Assembly: GCF_024158745.1 (NCBI RefSeq)
Contig: NZ_JAMZAW010000025.1
Coordinates: 1 to 64,000, forward strand
DNA: 64,000 nt
Direction: 5' to 3'
Source of the DNA: Paenibacillus tyrphae
Lineage (GTDB): Bacteria > Bacillota > Bacilli > Paenibacillales > NBRC-103111
The notes under the pieces were generated by a model, which saw nothing but the letters and a program-made list of their open reading frames with translations, was not told the origin of the DNA and ran no database searches. Positions within the stretch are counted from its first letter, which is position 1; each line of letters opens with the position of its first letter. The position numbers and the translations under genes are program-made. This document shows positions 51,584 through 58,969 of this stretch, piece after piece.

Positions 51584-51803
51584 TGTGTTCCACAACTCCT
51601 ATCGCAGAATGGGTATGAGCGTTACACCTCTTACAAGCTTCCCGAAAAACTATCGCCTTTATTCGTTGTTTTTGTCTCGATAAGCTTCATTAACCGTTCT
51701 GCCCCATCCGTAAACCGCACTCCCCCATCTACCGTAGCCCCGCTTCCGCCGCTTTCTGCACGGCTTCTTCCCGGTTGCTGGAATGAAGTCCGTGCTCTCA
51801 GCT

Positions 51804-52886
51804 CTATGCCTGCTGAACGGAAACGATGTCCCGCTGCGGCGCGGCTGGTTGGCTTTCCCAGACGGTGCTTGGAATCTCGCGCCGCAGCACCGGGGCTACA
51901 TCGGCCGCGAACCGTTCCATCTGCTCGCGCTGCTCCGCTTCCGTCAATCCGTCCACACTAATACTGAGCACTTGATGTCCGTAGGCCTGATGGTAATTCA
52001 GAATCTTTTCAATCACGAAGTCTGCGCTCCCGACCAGAACGGGGCCGTTCTTGATGTTATCCTCCAGATCCCGGAAGGGCGATTGGTTATGCTGGGCTGC
52101 TGCTGTGGAGGTAAAAGCGTCGTAGTAAGGGCGAAAGCGTCTGACCGCTTCCTCGGAGGTATTGGCCAAATACAAGCTTCCTGCGCCTGCGCCGACGACG
52201 GCATCCTTCGGATCGCGGCCGTAATAGGCCCAGCGTTCGCGGTAATGATCGATTAGCGCTTTATACTTGGCTTGGGGATGGAACGTATTGGACGAGAAGA
52301 TCGGCTCGCCGTATTTTGCGGCCAATTCGGTGGATATCGTGCTGGATGCGCTGCCGTGCCATACGGGAATAGACTGCTGGAGAGGTCTTGGCTGTGTGGT
52401 CACGTTGTCCAGCGACGGGCGATAGCGCCCCTGCCAGCTGACGTTCTCTTCATTCCATAATCGCTTGAGCAGAGCATACCGTTCCGACAGCGATTCCCAC
52501 TGCTCCTCCTCGGTGATACCGAAAAGCGGATAGTGGCGGGGATCGTTGCCTTTGCCGATGATCAGCTCCAGCCGACCGCCACTGAGGTGGTCAAGCGTGG
52601 CGTAGTCTTCGGCCACACGCACCGGGTCGAGCACGCTCATGACGGTTACAGTGGTTAATAAGCGGATTCGCGAGGTTCTGGCCGCGATAGCGCTCAGGAT
52701 CACCGGCGGCGAGGAAGACAGGAACGGGGCGCCATGCCGCTCGCCCACGCCATAAGCGTCGAAGCCGAGCTCCTCCGCGAGCATCGCTTGCTTCAGTACG
52801 TTCTGAAATTTCTGCTGCGCCGTCAAAGCTTCCCCCGTTACGGCGTTGGGGAAATTCATCACAAGGCTGGACAAAACAAATTTCAT
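51804..52886 (-). CDS. LLM-class flavin-dependent oxidoreductase
   Basis: 360 residues with the bacterial-luciferase TIM barrel. The sequence shows GVGERHGAPFLSSSPPVIL near residue 46, RLLTTVTVMSVLDPVRVAEDYATLDHLSGGRLELIIGKG-like core motifs (about 75-112), and IPVWHGSAS near 180. It reduces or oxidises an unknown small molecule with FMNH2. It is not related closely to the MupA-type enzyme in the NRPS cluster. Monocistronic. Confidence 0.88.
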   Translation of the reverse strand: MKFVLSSLVMNFPNAVTGEALTAQQKFQNVLKQAMLAEELGFDAYGVGERHGAPFLSSSPPVILSAIAARTSRIRLLTTVTVMSVLDPVRVAEDYATLDHLSGGRLELIIGKGNDPRHYPLFGITEEEQWESLSERYALLKRLWNEENVSWQGRYRPSLDNVTTQPRPLQQSIPVWHGSASSTISTELAAKYGEPIFSSNTFHPQAKYKALIDHYRERWAYYGRDPKDAVVGAGAGSLYLANTSEEAVRRFRPYYDAFTSTAAAQHNQSPFRDLEDNIKNGPVLVGSADFVIEKILNYHQAYGHQVLSISVDGLTEAEQREQMERFAADVAPVLRREIPSTVWESQPAAPQRDIVSVQQA

Positions 52887-53162
52887 TCACGCGACCTCCT
52901 TCGCTACAACGAAGTCTTTGGATTATGAAAATGTTACCATATGATCGGTGAACCTACAATGAATTTTTCTTACTATTCCAATTAAAATACTATGTATAAA
53001 CATCATAGCTTTACAGCGTGCCTCGGGAGCTTCCATTAACGGAAAATCGCCCTCAGCTGCAAGTTGGAGTGATTCGAGCAATTAGCAAGCGGGTGGGCTC
53101 CTGCATAAGATGCCTTATCACTTACAGAAACACCGATACCCCTTCATAAGGAGTGAAGTCAA
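52887..53162. other. Intergenic region
   Basis: Carries the promoters of two divergent genes; nothing distinct was recognised. The plus-strand gene has AAGGAG at its end. Confidence 0.3.
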
Positions 53163-53417
53163 ATGGCATATATGCCGGTGTCCCCCCCTCCTCCATTCGT
53201 CCCAGAAGAACCTGCTACATCTTATATTATTGACTGCGTATTTCAATACACCTATGTCTGGTTATGGAACGGTGACAGCTTCTGGTTTTACCCGACTCGG
53301 GTTGAGTATGGAGAAGTTTCAGGCTATCGTTGGAATGGGCTGTTCTGGTCTTATTATGGAATAGATCCAAGATTGATCAGATCTGTTTCATGTCCTCCAG
53401 TTCCCACGTTATATTAG
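53163..53417 (+). CDS. Small aromatic-rich hypothetical protein
   Basis: 84 residues with AAGGAG nine bases before the ATG. A proline-rich start (PVSPPPPFVPEEP) is followed by a Trp/Tyr-rich core, YVWLWNGDSFWFYPTRV and GYRWNGLFWSYYGID, ending in a Cys-containing tail. I know similar small proteins from Paenibacillus and Bacillus genomes without a function. The aromatic beta-strand pattern suggests a compact, possibly spore- or surface-associated protein, but this is a guess. Confidence 0.65.
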   Translation: MAYMPVSPPPPFVPEEPATSYIIDCVFQYTYVWLWNGDSFWFYPTRVEYGEVSGYRWNGLFWSYYGIDPRLIRSVSCPPVPTLY

Positions 53418-53507
53418 AAACCGCATCAGATCAGCAGCCTCGCTGTGCTAACGGGCAGGGTGGATGATTAACATTTATATCCACGCTTCTGCCCGTAGTT
53501 CAGTGTC

Positions 53508-53702
53508 GTGAGGGATCTACATACATATGCATTACTGATATGCGTAACTCTTGCAGTGATTTGTTCCACAAAAAAATCACCCAAGGCGAAATTTATTTGG
53601 AATAAATTATATAAATTTAGATTGCATATTATTTTGGCGCTGATACTTTTCATATTAATTGGAGTTGCTATTACCCTAATGATTTTCTCTTTCCGTAAAT
53701 AA
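53508..53702 (+). CDS. Possible small membrane protein
   Basis: 64 residues from GTG 53508 with two hydrophobic helices (YALLICVTLAVICS and HIILALILFILIGVAITLMI) separated by a basic loop. No good ribosome site is seen, and AT-rich sequence can produce such frames by chance. Function unknown. Confidence 0.35.
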   Translation: MRDLHTYALLICVTLAVICSTKKSPKAKFIWNKLYKFRLHIILALILFILIGVAITLMIFSFRK

Positions 53703-53763
53703 AGAAAAAGGCCTATGATGATGAACAAGAGCCGTTTTTTTGTGGAAACGAATTGCTTTCTTT

Positions 53764-54270
53764 TTATTTAAGGTCATTTGCGGGAATATCGAGCTCTTTA
53801 CGTAATTCTTTAACTGTTTTTTCCCCGTTTAGATAGGCTTGCTTTTCTTTTTCAAACTTTTCAATTTCTTTCTTAATTTTTTCAGCTTGTTTTAAAAACT
53901 CCAGATTTTGTTCTCTTTCCGCGCGTGCTTTCAGTTCAACTACTCCGGTGCTCATAGCGGAAATGGAGGAAGTCAATTCGTTTAAGAAATGAGCTTCATC
54001 ATCTGGGTCCGTTTCTCGTCTTAATTTTTCTTTTTCAATATCAAGCTGTTTGATCCTTTTGCCCTCCGCAACAACAGCATCCTGTTCCTCTTTGGTTTGA
54101 TTTGGCATCTCATAGAACTTTTTTTGTTTAGCAGCAAATTCAGCTTCAAGCTCCGCTAATTTTGCCAGTTTCGCGGACGGATCAATCTTTGCGATTACAG
54201 AAGGACCGATAGCACTGAGTGCAACCACACAACATAAAGCAGTTGCTATTAAAGCGAATTTTTTATTCAT
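53764..54270 (-). CDS. Secreted coiled-coil protein, copy 1
   Basis: 168 residues from ATG 54270 (AGAGG upstream). A signal peptide (MNKKFALIATALCCVVALS..) precedes a highly charged helical body rich in Lys and Glu, with heptad-like stretches (KLAKLAELEAEFAAKQKK; LKQAEKIKKEIEKFEKEK). It is paralogous to the copy at 54843-55341, with which it shares flanking sequence on both sides, so the locus arose by tandem duplication. An amidase relic upstream of the second copy suggests the original partner. Function unknown. Confidence 0.75.
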   Translation of the reverse strand: MNKKFALIATALCCVVALSAIGPSVIAKIDPSAKLAKLAELEAEFAAKQKKFYEMPNQTKEEQDAVVAEGKRIKQLDIEKEKLRRETDPDDEAHFLNELTSSISAMSTGVVELKARAEREQNLEFLKQAEKIKKEIEKFEKEKQAYLNGEKTVKELRKELDIPANDLK

Positions 54271-54842
54271 TCTGTTTTCCTCTGATTCCACTCAAATTAG
54301 TTTGATTTATATTTTTACAGGGCGACCATCAACATTACATTTTACCTTGGATTATCCACTTTTCTTATAGCCATAACCCCCAGAATGAAAAAAAACAAAA
54401 AACTGCTCTTGCCATAAATTGAACAAGGGCCGTTTTCTGCATGGTTTCAAGCAATCATGGTTTTGGCTGTTTCTTTATTGCATCTAAAATAGCAATAAAA
54501 ATTGTCATAAGAACAGAGTACAATAAGGACTTCGCATAGCTTGGTTCAGGGAAAATGTAGTAGTAGGTTAGCACACAGTTGGCTATGAAAAAAAGCAAAT
54601 ATTTCATGATGTTATTCATGTAGGTTTAACCGTCCTATTCTTAGAACCAAGGTTCTATAATAGTGGATCTTCGAGCATCAGTACCATACGAACCGTCAGT
54701 ACCCTTTATACTTTAGTTCAGTGAAGAAACTTAAACATTCTTATATGTTGAAAAATCCCCTACAAATTAGAGGACAACTAACAAAGATTGGCCCGCAAAG
54801 GATGTGAACAAGAGCCGTTTTTTTGTGGAGACGATCTTTTAT
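54271..54842. other. Spacer between the duplicated coiled-coil genes
   Basis: Holds a probable 54-residue membrane protein gene (54455-54619) and decayed copies of the 3' flank (aagagccgttttttt at 54811 and a variant at 54424). The rest shows nothing recognisable. Confidence 0.4.
54455..54619 (-). CDS. Small two-helix membrane protein
   Basis: 54 residues from ATG 54619: two hydrophobic helices (MKYLLFFIANCVLTYYYIF; LLYSVLMTIFIAILDAI) and a basic tail KKQPKP. The upstream AGGA is a poor ribosome site. No family is recognised. It lies between the two coiled-coil gene copies on the same strand. Confidence 0.45.
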   Translation of the reverse strand: MNNIMKYLLFFIANCVLTYYYIFPEPSYAKSLLYSVLMTIFIAILDAIKKQPKP

Positions 54843-55341
54843 TTACAGTTTATTTACCGGAAGATTTAGCTCTTTACGTAATTCTTTTACTGTTTTTTCC
54901 CCGTTTAAATAGGCTTCTTTTTCTTTTTCAAATCTTTCAATTTTTTTCTTAATTTCTTCAGCTTGTTTTAAAAACTCCGGATTTTGTTCTCTTTCTGCGC
55001 GCTCTTTCAGTTCAACTACTCCCGTGCCCATACCGAGAATGTACGAATCCAATTGCACTAAGAAATGAGCTTCATCATCCGGGTCCGTTTCTCGTCTTAA
55101 TTTTTCTTTCTCGATATCGAGCTGTTTGATCCTTTTGTCCTCTGCAACAACAGCATCTTGTTCCTCTTTAGTTTGATTTGGCATTGCATAGAACTGATTT
55201 ACTTTAGCGTCATATTTAGATTCGAGTTCCATCAGTCTCGCTGATTTTGCAAATGGATCAATCTTTGCGATTGCGGAAGTACCGATAGCACCTGCAACTA
55301 CACAACATAAAATGGTTGCTGTTACAACGAATTTTTTTCAT
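54843..55341 (-). pseudogene. Secreted coiled-coil protein, copy 2, frameshifted in signal peptide
   Basis: The main frame (from about 55232) is very close to copy 1: both contain FY-MPNQTKEEQDAVVAE and IKQLDIEKEKLRRE. Its signal peptide is coded upstream from ATG 55341, but a run of seven A directly after the ATG puts it out of frame by one base; with six A it would read MKKFVVTATILCCVVAGAI and join the body. The gene is therefore broken, or needs slippage on the A-run, or contains a homopolymer sequencing error. Confidence 0.7.
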
Positions 55342-55367
55342 TCTGTTTTCCTCCGATTCCACTCAAA

Positions 55368-55640
55368 TTAGTTCGAGGCATATTTGATTTTAATGGAATA
55401 GACATAAGCTGAGGTGCCATTATCCAGCCTTTTTTAATGATTTGCTTAAGATCTCCACCGCTAAACCAATTAGCGTAATTGTCATCATTAGTCGAGTGTT
55501 GAGATACATACAGATTGCCGCCCCCATAGGAATCTACCGTTACGGTATGGGTTGTATGGCCGCTACTATCCACAAATTGAACTTGATCCCCAAGCCAGAG
55601 GTCTGGTGATCGGAAGCACTAGCATAATTGTTGCCATGAA
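55368..55640 (-). pseudogene. Relic of a putative amidase-domain protein
   Basis: Pieces in three frames read GVHGNNYASASDHQTSGLG, then VQFVDSSGHTTHTVTV and NLYVSQHSTNDDNYANW, then NGTSAYVYSIKIKYASN followed by TAA at 55368. This is the C-terminal end of the amidase_6 type (putative amidase domain) found in secreted Bacillales proteins. At least two frameshifts and a missing N-terminus show it is dead. It precedes coiled-coil copy 2 on the same strand by about 30 bases. Confidence 0.7.
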
Positions 55641-55770
55641 CGCCAACAAAATTTTTTCAATTTTTCCTTTACTTCAATAAACCGCCATAAATACATATTT
55701 AAAAATACCATATTTTAAAAATAGTGTAAATTATAATATAGTATCTTACATAAAAGGAGCGTTGGTATTA
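55641..55770. other. AT-rich spacer with plus-strand promoter
   Basis: A TATAAT-like -10 (about 55733-55738) and AAAGGAGC (55753-55759) serve the small membrane protein that follows. A near-direct repeat (atttaaaaata, attttaaaaata) precedes it. Confidence 0.4.
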
Positions 55771-55938
55771 TTGAGAAATATGATTATTAATTTGATTTCT
55801 TCGTTTTTGTTGGGGATTTTTGCTTTATATTTATTTACAAGAACCTTAGAACTAAAAGGTGTAATCATTTGCTTGATAGGTGTAGGGATCTTGGCGCTAG
55901 GTTATCTTGTGGTTTACCTAGTCAAGAAGTTGAAATAA
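55771..55938 (+). CDS. 55-residue two-helix membrane protein
   Basis: TTG 55771 start, about 11 bases after AAAGGAGC. The product is two hydrophobic helices (MIINLISSFLLGIFALYLF; VIICLIGVGILALGYLVVYL) with TRTLELKG between them and a KKLK end. The promoter, ribosome site and clean stop argue for a real gene. No family is recognised; small immunity or holin-like proteins have this layout. Confidence 0.55.
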   Translation: MRNMIINLISSFLLGIFALYLFTRTLELKGVIICLIGVGILALGYLVVYLVKKLK

Positions 55939-56078
55939 ACACACTTGCTGCACTCAGCATTAGTACGCCTTCAACGCTTAAATACATCGAAGCTGAGGCT
56001 GACCATTATTTTAGTAATGACGGCGTACTAGCTTGCACCAATAGTTGTCGGCAATGACCTTCCGGTAATCTAGGGCCG

Positions 56079-56312
56079 CTAGTGTCCCGTTTTGTCTGCC
56101 CGATAAAAGAACAATCGCTCGCGTAAAATCTTTTCAATTTGCTCCTCGCTATAACCAAGCTCGGCCAATCTTCGGGCGGCAAACCCGGCACCTGTCGATG
56201 CCCTGTATACCGCGTCATGTAAATCCTTAATGCCGTATAATCGTTCAAAGATTGCGCCGATCCGGGCAATAGACAATCCGCTCCTCACTTTCCCCGACCA
56301 ATAACTTTTCAT
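56079..56312 (-). CDS. Small helical hypothetical protein
   Basis: 77 residues. It starts six bases after the stop of the Spo0E-like frame and so shares its transcript. The sequence SGLSIARIGAIFERLYGIKDLHDA and AARRLAELGYSEEQIEKILRER suggests an all-helical, possibly nucleic-acid-binding fold. I do not recognise a family. Confidence 0.5.
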   Translation of the reverse strand: MKSYWSGKVRSGLSIARIGAIFERLYGIKDLHDAVYRASTGAGFAARRLAELGYSEEQIEKILRERLFFYRADKTGH

Positions 56313-56318
56313 ACTGTA

Positions 56319-56503
56319 TCATCCACACCCCTTCAGCTTCAGCTTAGAAGAAGACTTTTGCGCCATCAGAATATACCGATCTAAACGCTGGCTGAGTTTC
56401 ACCACCTCCTTATCCGAAAACGAACCCTTTTTCTCAACTAACCGTACTAATTGCCGCTGTAATTTTCTGATTTTCCACTTTAGCTTTTATTTATATCACC
56501 CAT
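56319..56503 (-). pseudogene. Spo0E-like aspartyl phosphatase gene with frameshift
   Basis: The main frame reads LQRQLVRLVEKKGSFSDKEV, then VKLSQRLDRYILMAQ, the compact helical hairpin of Spo0E-type phosphatases including the SxxDxEVVxLSQxLD core. These dephosphorylate Spo0A~P and delay sporulation. The frame lacks a start: ATG 56503 opens MGDINK and hits a stop one base out of phase at a run of four A. A fifth A would restore MGDINKKLKWKIRKLQRQ. It is either a recent pseudogene or dependent on slippage. A TATAAT -10 lies upstream. Confidence 0.65.
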
Positions 56504-56571
56504 CCCTCGAATTCAATTATAATACTAATATTCCAAATAAAGGGCATTTAAATTTTATGAAGAATTTTTCT

Positions 56572-56611
56572 TTACACAAAAAAAAAGCACTCTGCTTTGG
56601 GCAGAATGCTT
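56572..56611 (-). terminator. Terminator of the receptor/propeptide operon
   Basis: 11-base arms 56585-56595 and 56601-56611 with one mismatch and a 5-base loop. On the minus strand it is followed by about nine T, 30 bases after the propeptide stop. Confidence 0.85.
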
Positions 56612-56640
56612 CAAGGGATGGGTGTTGATTGTTCAACATG

Positions 56641-56766
56641 TTAACCTTCGGAACCATGTTGGTCAAGCGGTTTGATCATTGAGCCGTCACTTGGACCTGG
56701 CACAAAAGGCCCGGCTGTACCAAATAGCCCCAATGCGATGACCAGAGCCAGGAAATAAGCCTTCAT
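56641..56766 (-). CDS. 41-residue signalling propeptide, RRNPP type
   Basis: ATG 56766 has a strong GAGGAGGTG site eight bases upstream, embedded in the last codons of the receptor gene; the gap between the genes is five bases. The product has a hydrophobic export signal (KAYFLALVIALGLFGTAG) and a polar C-terminal part (PGPSDGSMIKPLDQHGSEG) from which a short pheromone could be cut. A strong terminator follows. Receptor followed at once by a tiny secreted peptide is the signature of Rap-Phr, PlcR-PapR, NprR-NprX and the Alo systems of Paenibacillus. The mature peptide cannot be fixed from sequence. Confidence 0.8.
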   Translation of the reverse strand: MKAYFLALVIALGLFGTAGPFVPGPSDGSMIKPLDQHGSEG

Positions 56767-56771
56767 TCAAA

Positions 56772-58103
56772 TTACACCTCCTCTCTCACCCCCACGACTG
56801 ACCGATACGTCTTCAATTGCTGAGCTGATGCCCGTTCTCGATAGGTTTCAAATAACGAGACACATTGAAAACCATCTTCATACCTTTTCATATCGTTAGC
56901 CAAGGAAAGAGAACGTAGTGTCTCATCGAGTCCCTCTTGAATTCGGCCATGCCTGAACTCATAAATAGCTTTTTGATACCTATATTGAAGATGTCGATCC
57001 GAAAGAATTAGATTACTGTTAAATATATCGAAACGTTCAATTGATCCAGAAAAACGCGCCAAAATATGATCAACATTGAACCCATATGTATTCGCAGACG
57101 TAATGATAGCAATCAGCCCGGCCACAATGTCATTTAACCGGTTAAGGCTCGCCAGATAATCGGCATATTCGTGAATAATACCTTCGTTTCCAGATAGCAC
57201 TTCAAGCGTGTATAAATTCGCTTTCCCCCAAATCTTAAACTGTTCCACTTCTTTCTGGCCAGATTCATCGAGGGGTTCGAACCATTCCAGATTAGCATAG
57301 CTATGCACATATTTCTTCGACTGCTCATAGAACCCTTGCATTTCAAGCACAAGACCTTTATACAGAAGTCCCATACCATAATAATAAACGGAATGCCGTT
57401 TAGGCGCTACCTCTTCATCACCGCATAGAACAGTACTTAGCTCCACCAGCTCGCCCGCATATTCTTCAACCTCGATCCACTTTTTTAATGAAAAACAAAC
57501 TCGCGCTAATTGGAATAACGCGTCCAAACGAAAGCCCTCCGGTAACCGGTTTCGAAACGGATCAAATCGGATAACGGCCTTCCAATTCTTTTCCGCATCC
57601 GTACCTTGAGTGACCGTAAATAACCTATAGTGACTCATCGCGAGCATCTCAGAAAAGCTGTCTTTGACGTTCTCCATAACAAGCTCATAAAAGCGTTCCG
57701 ATTCTTTTTGTTTCCCCTTATGAAATAGCTTCTCTGCTGCCGCAAAGATGACTTTAACGTTTTTCGGGTTATCGAGAATTTTAGATACGACGGCGTCAAT
57801 ACAATCATTTCGGCCCACTTCCGCACATCGTACCAAATAAGGAACTAACCGTGGCCGGGACAATCTTTCTTCGGAGATGCATTCTTCCGTGTACAGCTCA
57901 TACAACCATCCAGGCACCTTTCCGAAAACATTGCCCAAGGCATCTAGTTGGTTTATCGTCATTGATCGGGAAATGCCATTCAAGGCCATACTTAGATTAC
58001 CTGGGTTAATCCCAGAGAGTTCCGCCAATTGATTGATATTATAACCATGCAGCTTCATTTGGTCTTCAATTTCCCAACGCAAAGAGCGATTAACGACCCG
58101 CAC
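56772..58103 (-). CDS. RRNPP-type peptide-sensing regulator (HTH plus TPR)
   Basis: 443 residues. An XRE-type HTH occupies the first 65 residues (YNINQLAELSGINPGNLSMALNG, LDALGNVFGKVPGWLYELY). The rest is a helical superhelix of TPR-like repeats: FYELVMENVKDSFSEMLAMSHY, LFQLARVCFSLKKWIEVEEYAGEL, YYYGMGLLYKGLVLEMQGFYEQSKKYV. This architecture is that of cytosolic receptors that bind re-imported pheromone peptides and then change DNA or protein binding. The propeptide gene follows five bases later. An inverted repeat about 33 bases before the ATG suggests autoregulation. Target genes beyond its own operon are unknown. Confidence 0.88.
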   Translation of the reverse strand: MRVVNRSLRWEIEDQMKLHGYNINQLAELSGINPGNLSMALNGISRSMTINQLDALGNVFGKVPGWLYELYTEECISEERLSRPRLVPYLVRCAEVGRNDCIDAVVSKILDNPKNVKVIFAAAEKLFHKGKQKESERFYELVMENVKDSFSEMLAMSHYRLFTVTQGTDAEKNWKAVIRFDPFRNRLPEGFRLDALFQLARVCFSLKKWIEVEEYAGELVELSTVLCGDEEVAPKRHSVYYYGMGLLYKGLVLEMQGFYEQSKKYVHSYANLEWFEPLDESGQKEVEQFKIWGKANLYTLEVLSGNEGIIHEYADYLASLNRLNDIVAGLIAIITSANTYGFNVDHILARFSGSIERFDIFNSNLILSDRHLQYRYQKAIYEFRHGRIQEGLDETLRSLSLANDMKRYEDGFQCVSLFETYRERASAQQLKTYRSVVGVREEV

Positions 58104-58528
58104 GAAAAAACCAACCTCCCCTAAAAATATAAAACAATATTACCACAATATTCCATAAAAATAAATAAAAAATTTACAGTTGTTAAAATAACGAGGTTGA
58201 TGTTTACATATAGTAAAATTCGATTCTTCCATAACCTTCGGCCACTCTTGATGAAACAAGCTTTTTTCCGTTTTGCATAGGATGGAGGTTGCGAAAGGGA
58301 ATTACTCGAATATTAACCTTTGGTGAAGAGACGATGTTAGCTTCCGGTGTATCGTACCTGTCCCTCCCTTCCATTATGCGAAATTCGTCATATATACGAC
58401 GATTTTGTAGACTTATGGAAAATTACGCTGGCGGAAGCTTTTTTGAAAAATGTGTGAGTCGGCCCCAAACAATTTGTCCAATTCTCCCATACATTGTAAT
58501 CGATCGTGATATAAAGGAGGAGCAAGCG
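58104..58528. other. Intergenic region upstream of receptor and LSm-like genes
   Basis: Holds the receptor's operator candidate, AT-rich promoter sequence for both directions and the AAAGGAGG site of the plus-strand gene. The plus-strand frame is open back to 58289, but those codons look non-coding. Confidence 0.4.
58136..58152. promoter_or_regulatory. Inverted repeat before the RRNPP receptor gene
   Basis: AATATT-ACCAC-AATATT, 33 bases before the receptor ATG, in the position expected of an autoregulatory operator. The half-sites are AT-rich and self-complementary, so chance is possible. Confidence 0.45.
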
Positions 58529-58798
58529 ATGGCATCGAATAAAGGAAAATTTAAATTTAATCATAATTTGCTGCGAAAGCTATTGCTCAAAAAGGAAAAG
58601 ATCCGAGTTGTAACAAATGCTCGTACTTTCACTGGCACTCTTATTTGTTTTGACGTATTTGTACTAACTCTAAGAGTAAGACACTCAGGAAAAACTCGTT
58701 TTATTACCATTCCTCAGAATAAAATCGATGCGATTATTGGTTCTGTCGGACCCCAGCCCCAGTACCATCATGGTGGGTACGGTCTATGCAGGATGTGA
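58529..58798 (+). CDS. Small LSm-like beta-barrel protein
   Basis: 89 residues from ATG 58529, chosen for the AAAGGAGG site nine bases upstream. After a basic helix (FNHNLLRKLLLKKEK) comes a strand-rich part, IRVVTNARTFTGTLICFDVFVLTLRV and TRFITIPQNKIDAIIG, whose spacing resembles an Sm/LSm fold. The tail (PQPQYHHGGYG) is unstructured. Similar small proteins occur in Bacillales, some spore-linked, without assigned function. A terminator follows. Confidence 0.6.
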   Translation: MASNKGKFKFNHNLLRKLLLKKEKIRVVTNARTFTGTLICFDVFVLTLRVRHSGKTRFITIPQNKIDAIIGSVGPQPQYHHGGYGLCRM

Positions 58799-58855
58799 TC
58801 GTCTATGCAGATATTTGTTTAAGAAGCGTCAACCTATAGAGGGTTAGAATGCGAA

Positions 58856-58886
58856 AGCTCAAGCCGATCCAGGCTTGGGCTTTTTC
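58856..58886 (+). terminator. Terminator of the LSm-like gene
   Basis: 10-bp stem 58856-58865 with 58872-58881 (one G-U), followed by TTTTTCTT. Confidence 0.85.
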
Positions 58887-58969
58887 TTCTGGCCGTACCG
58901 AGGGTGCCCAACTTACAAGCATTTCGCTTGTCCATCGCATAAGGTGTAATCATGAAAGGAGTGGGTGGA

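Noticed and set aside
51729..51800. C-terminal tail of a LuxR-type response regulator (minus strand, ending NREEAVQKAAEAGLR then TAG)
   Set aside because: Only about 22 open codons with a weak likeness to response-regulator tails. It is too short to support a pseudogene call.
58289..58528. Long N-terminal extension of the LSm-like protein
   Set aside because: The frame is open, but the AAAGGAGG site immediately before ATG 58529 decides the start, and the upstream codons show no protein-like pattern.
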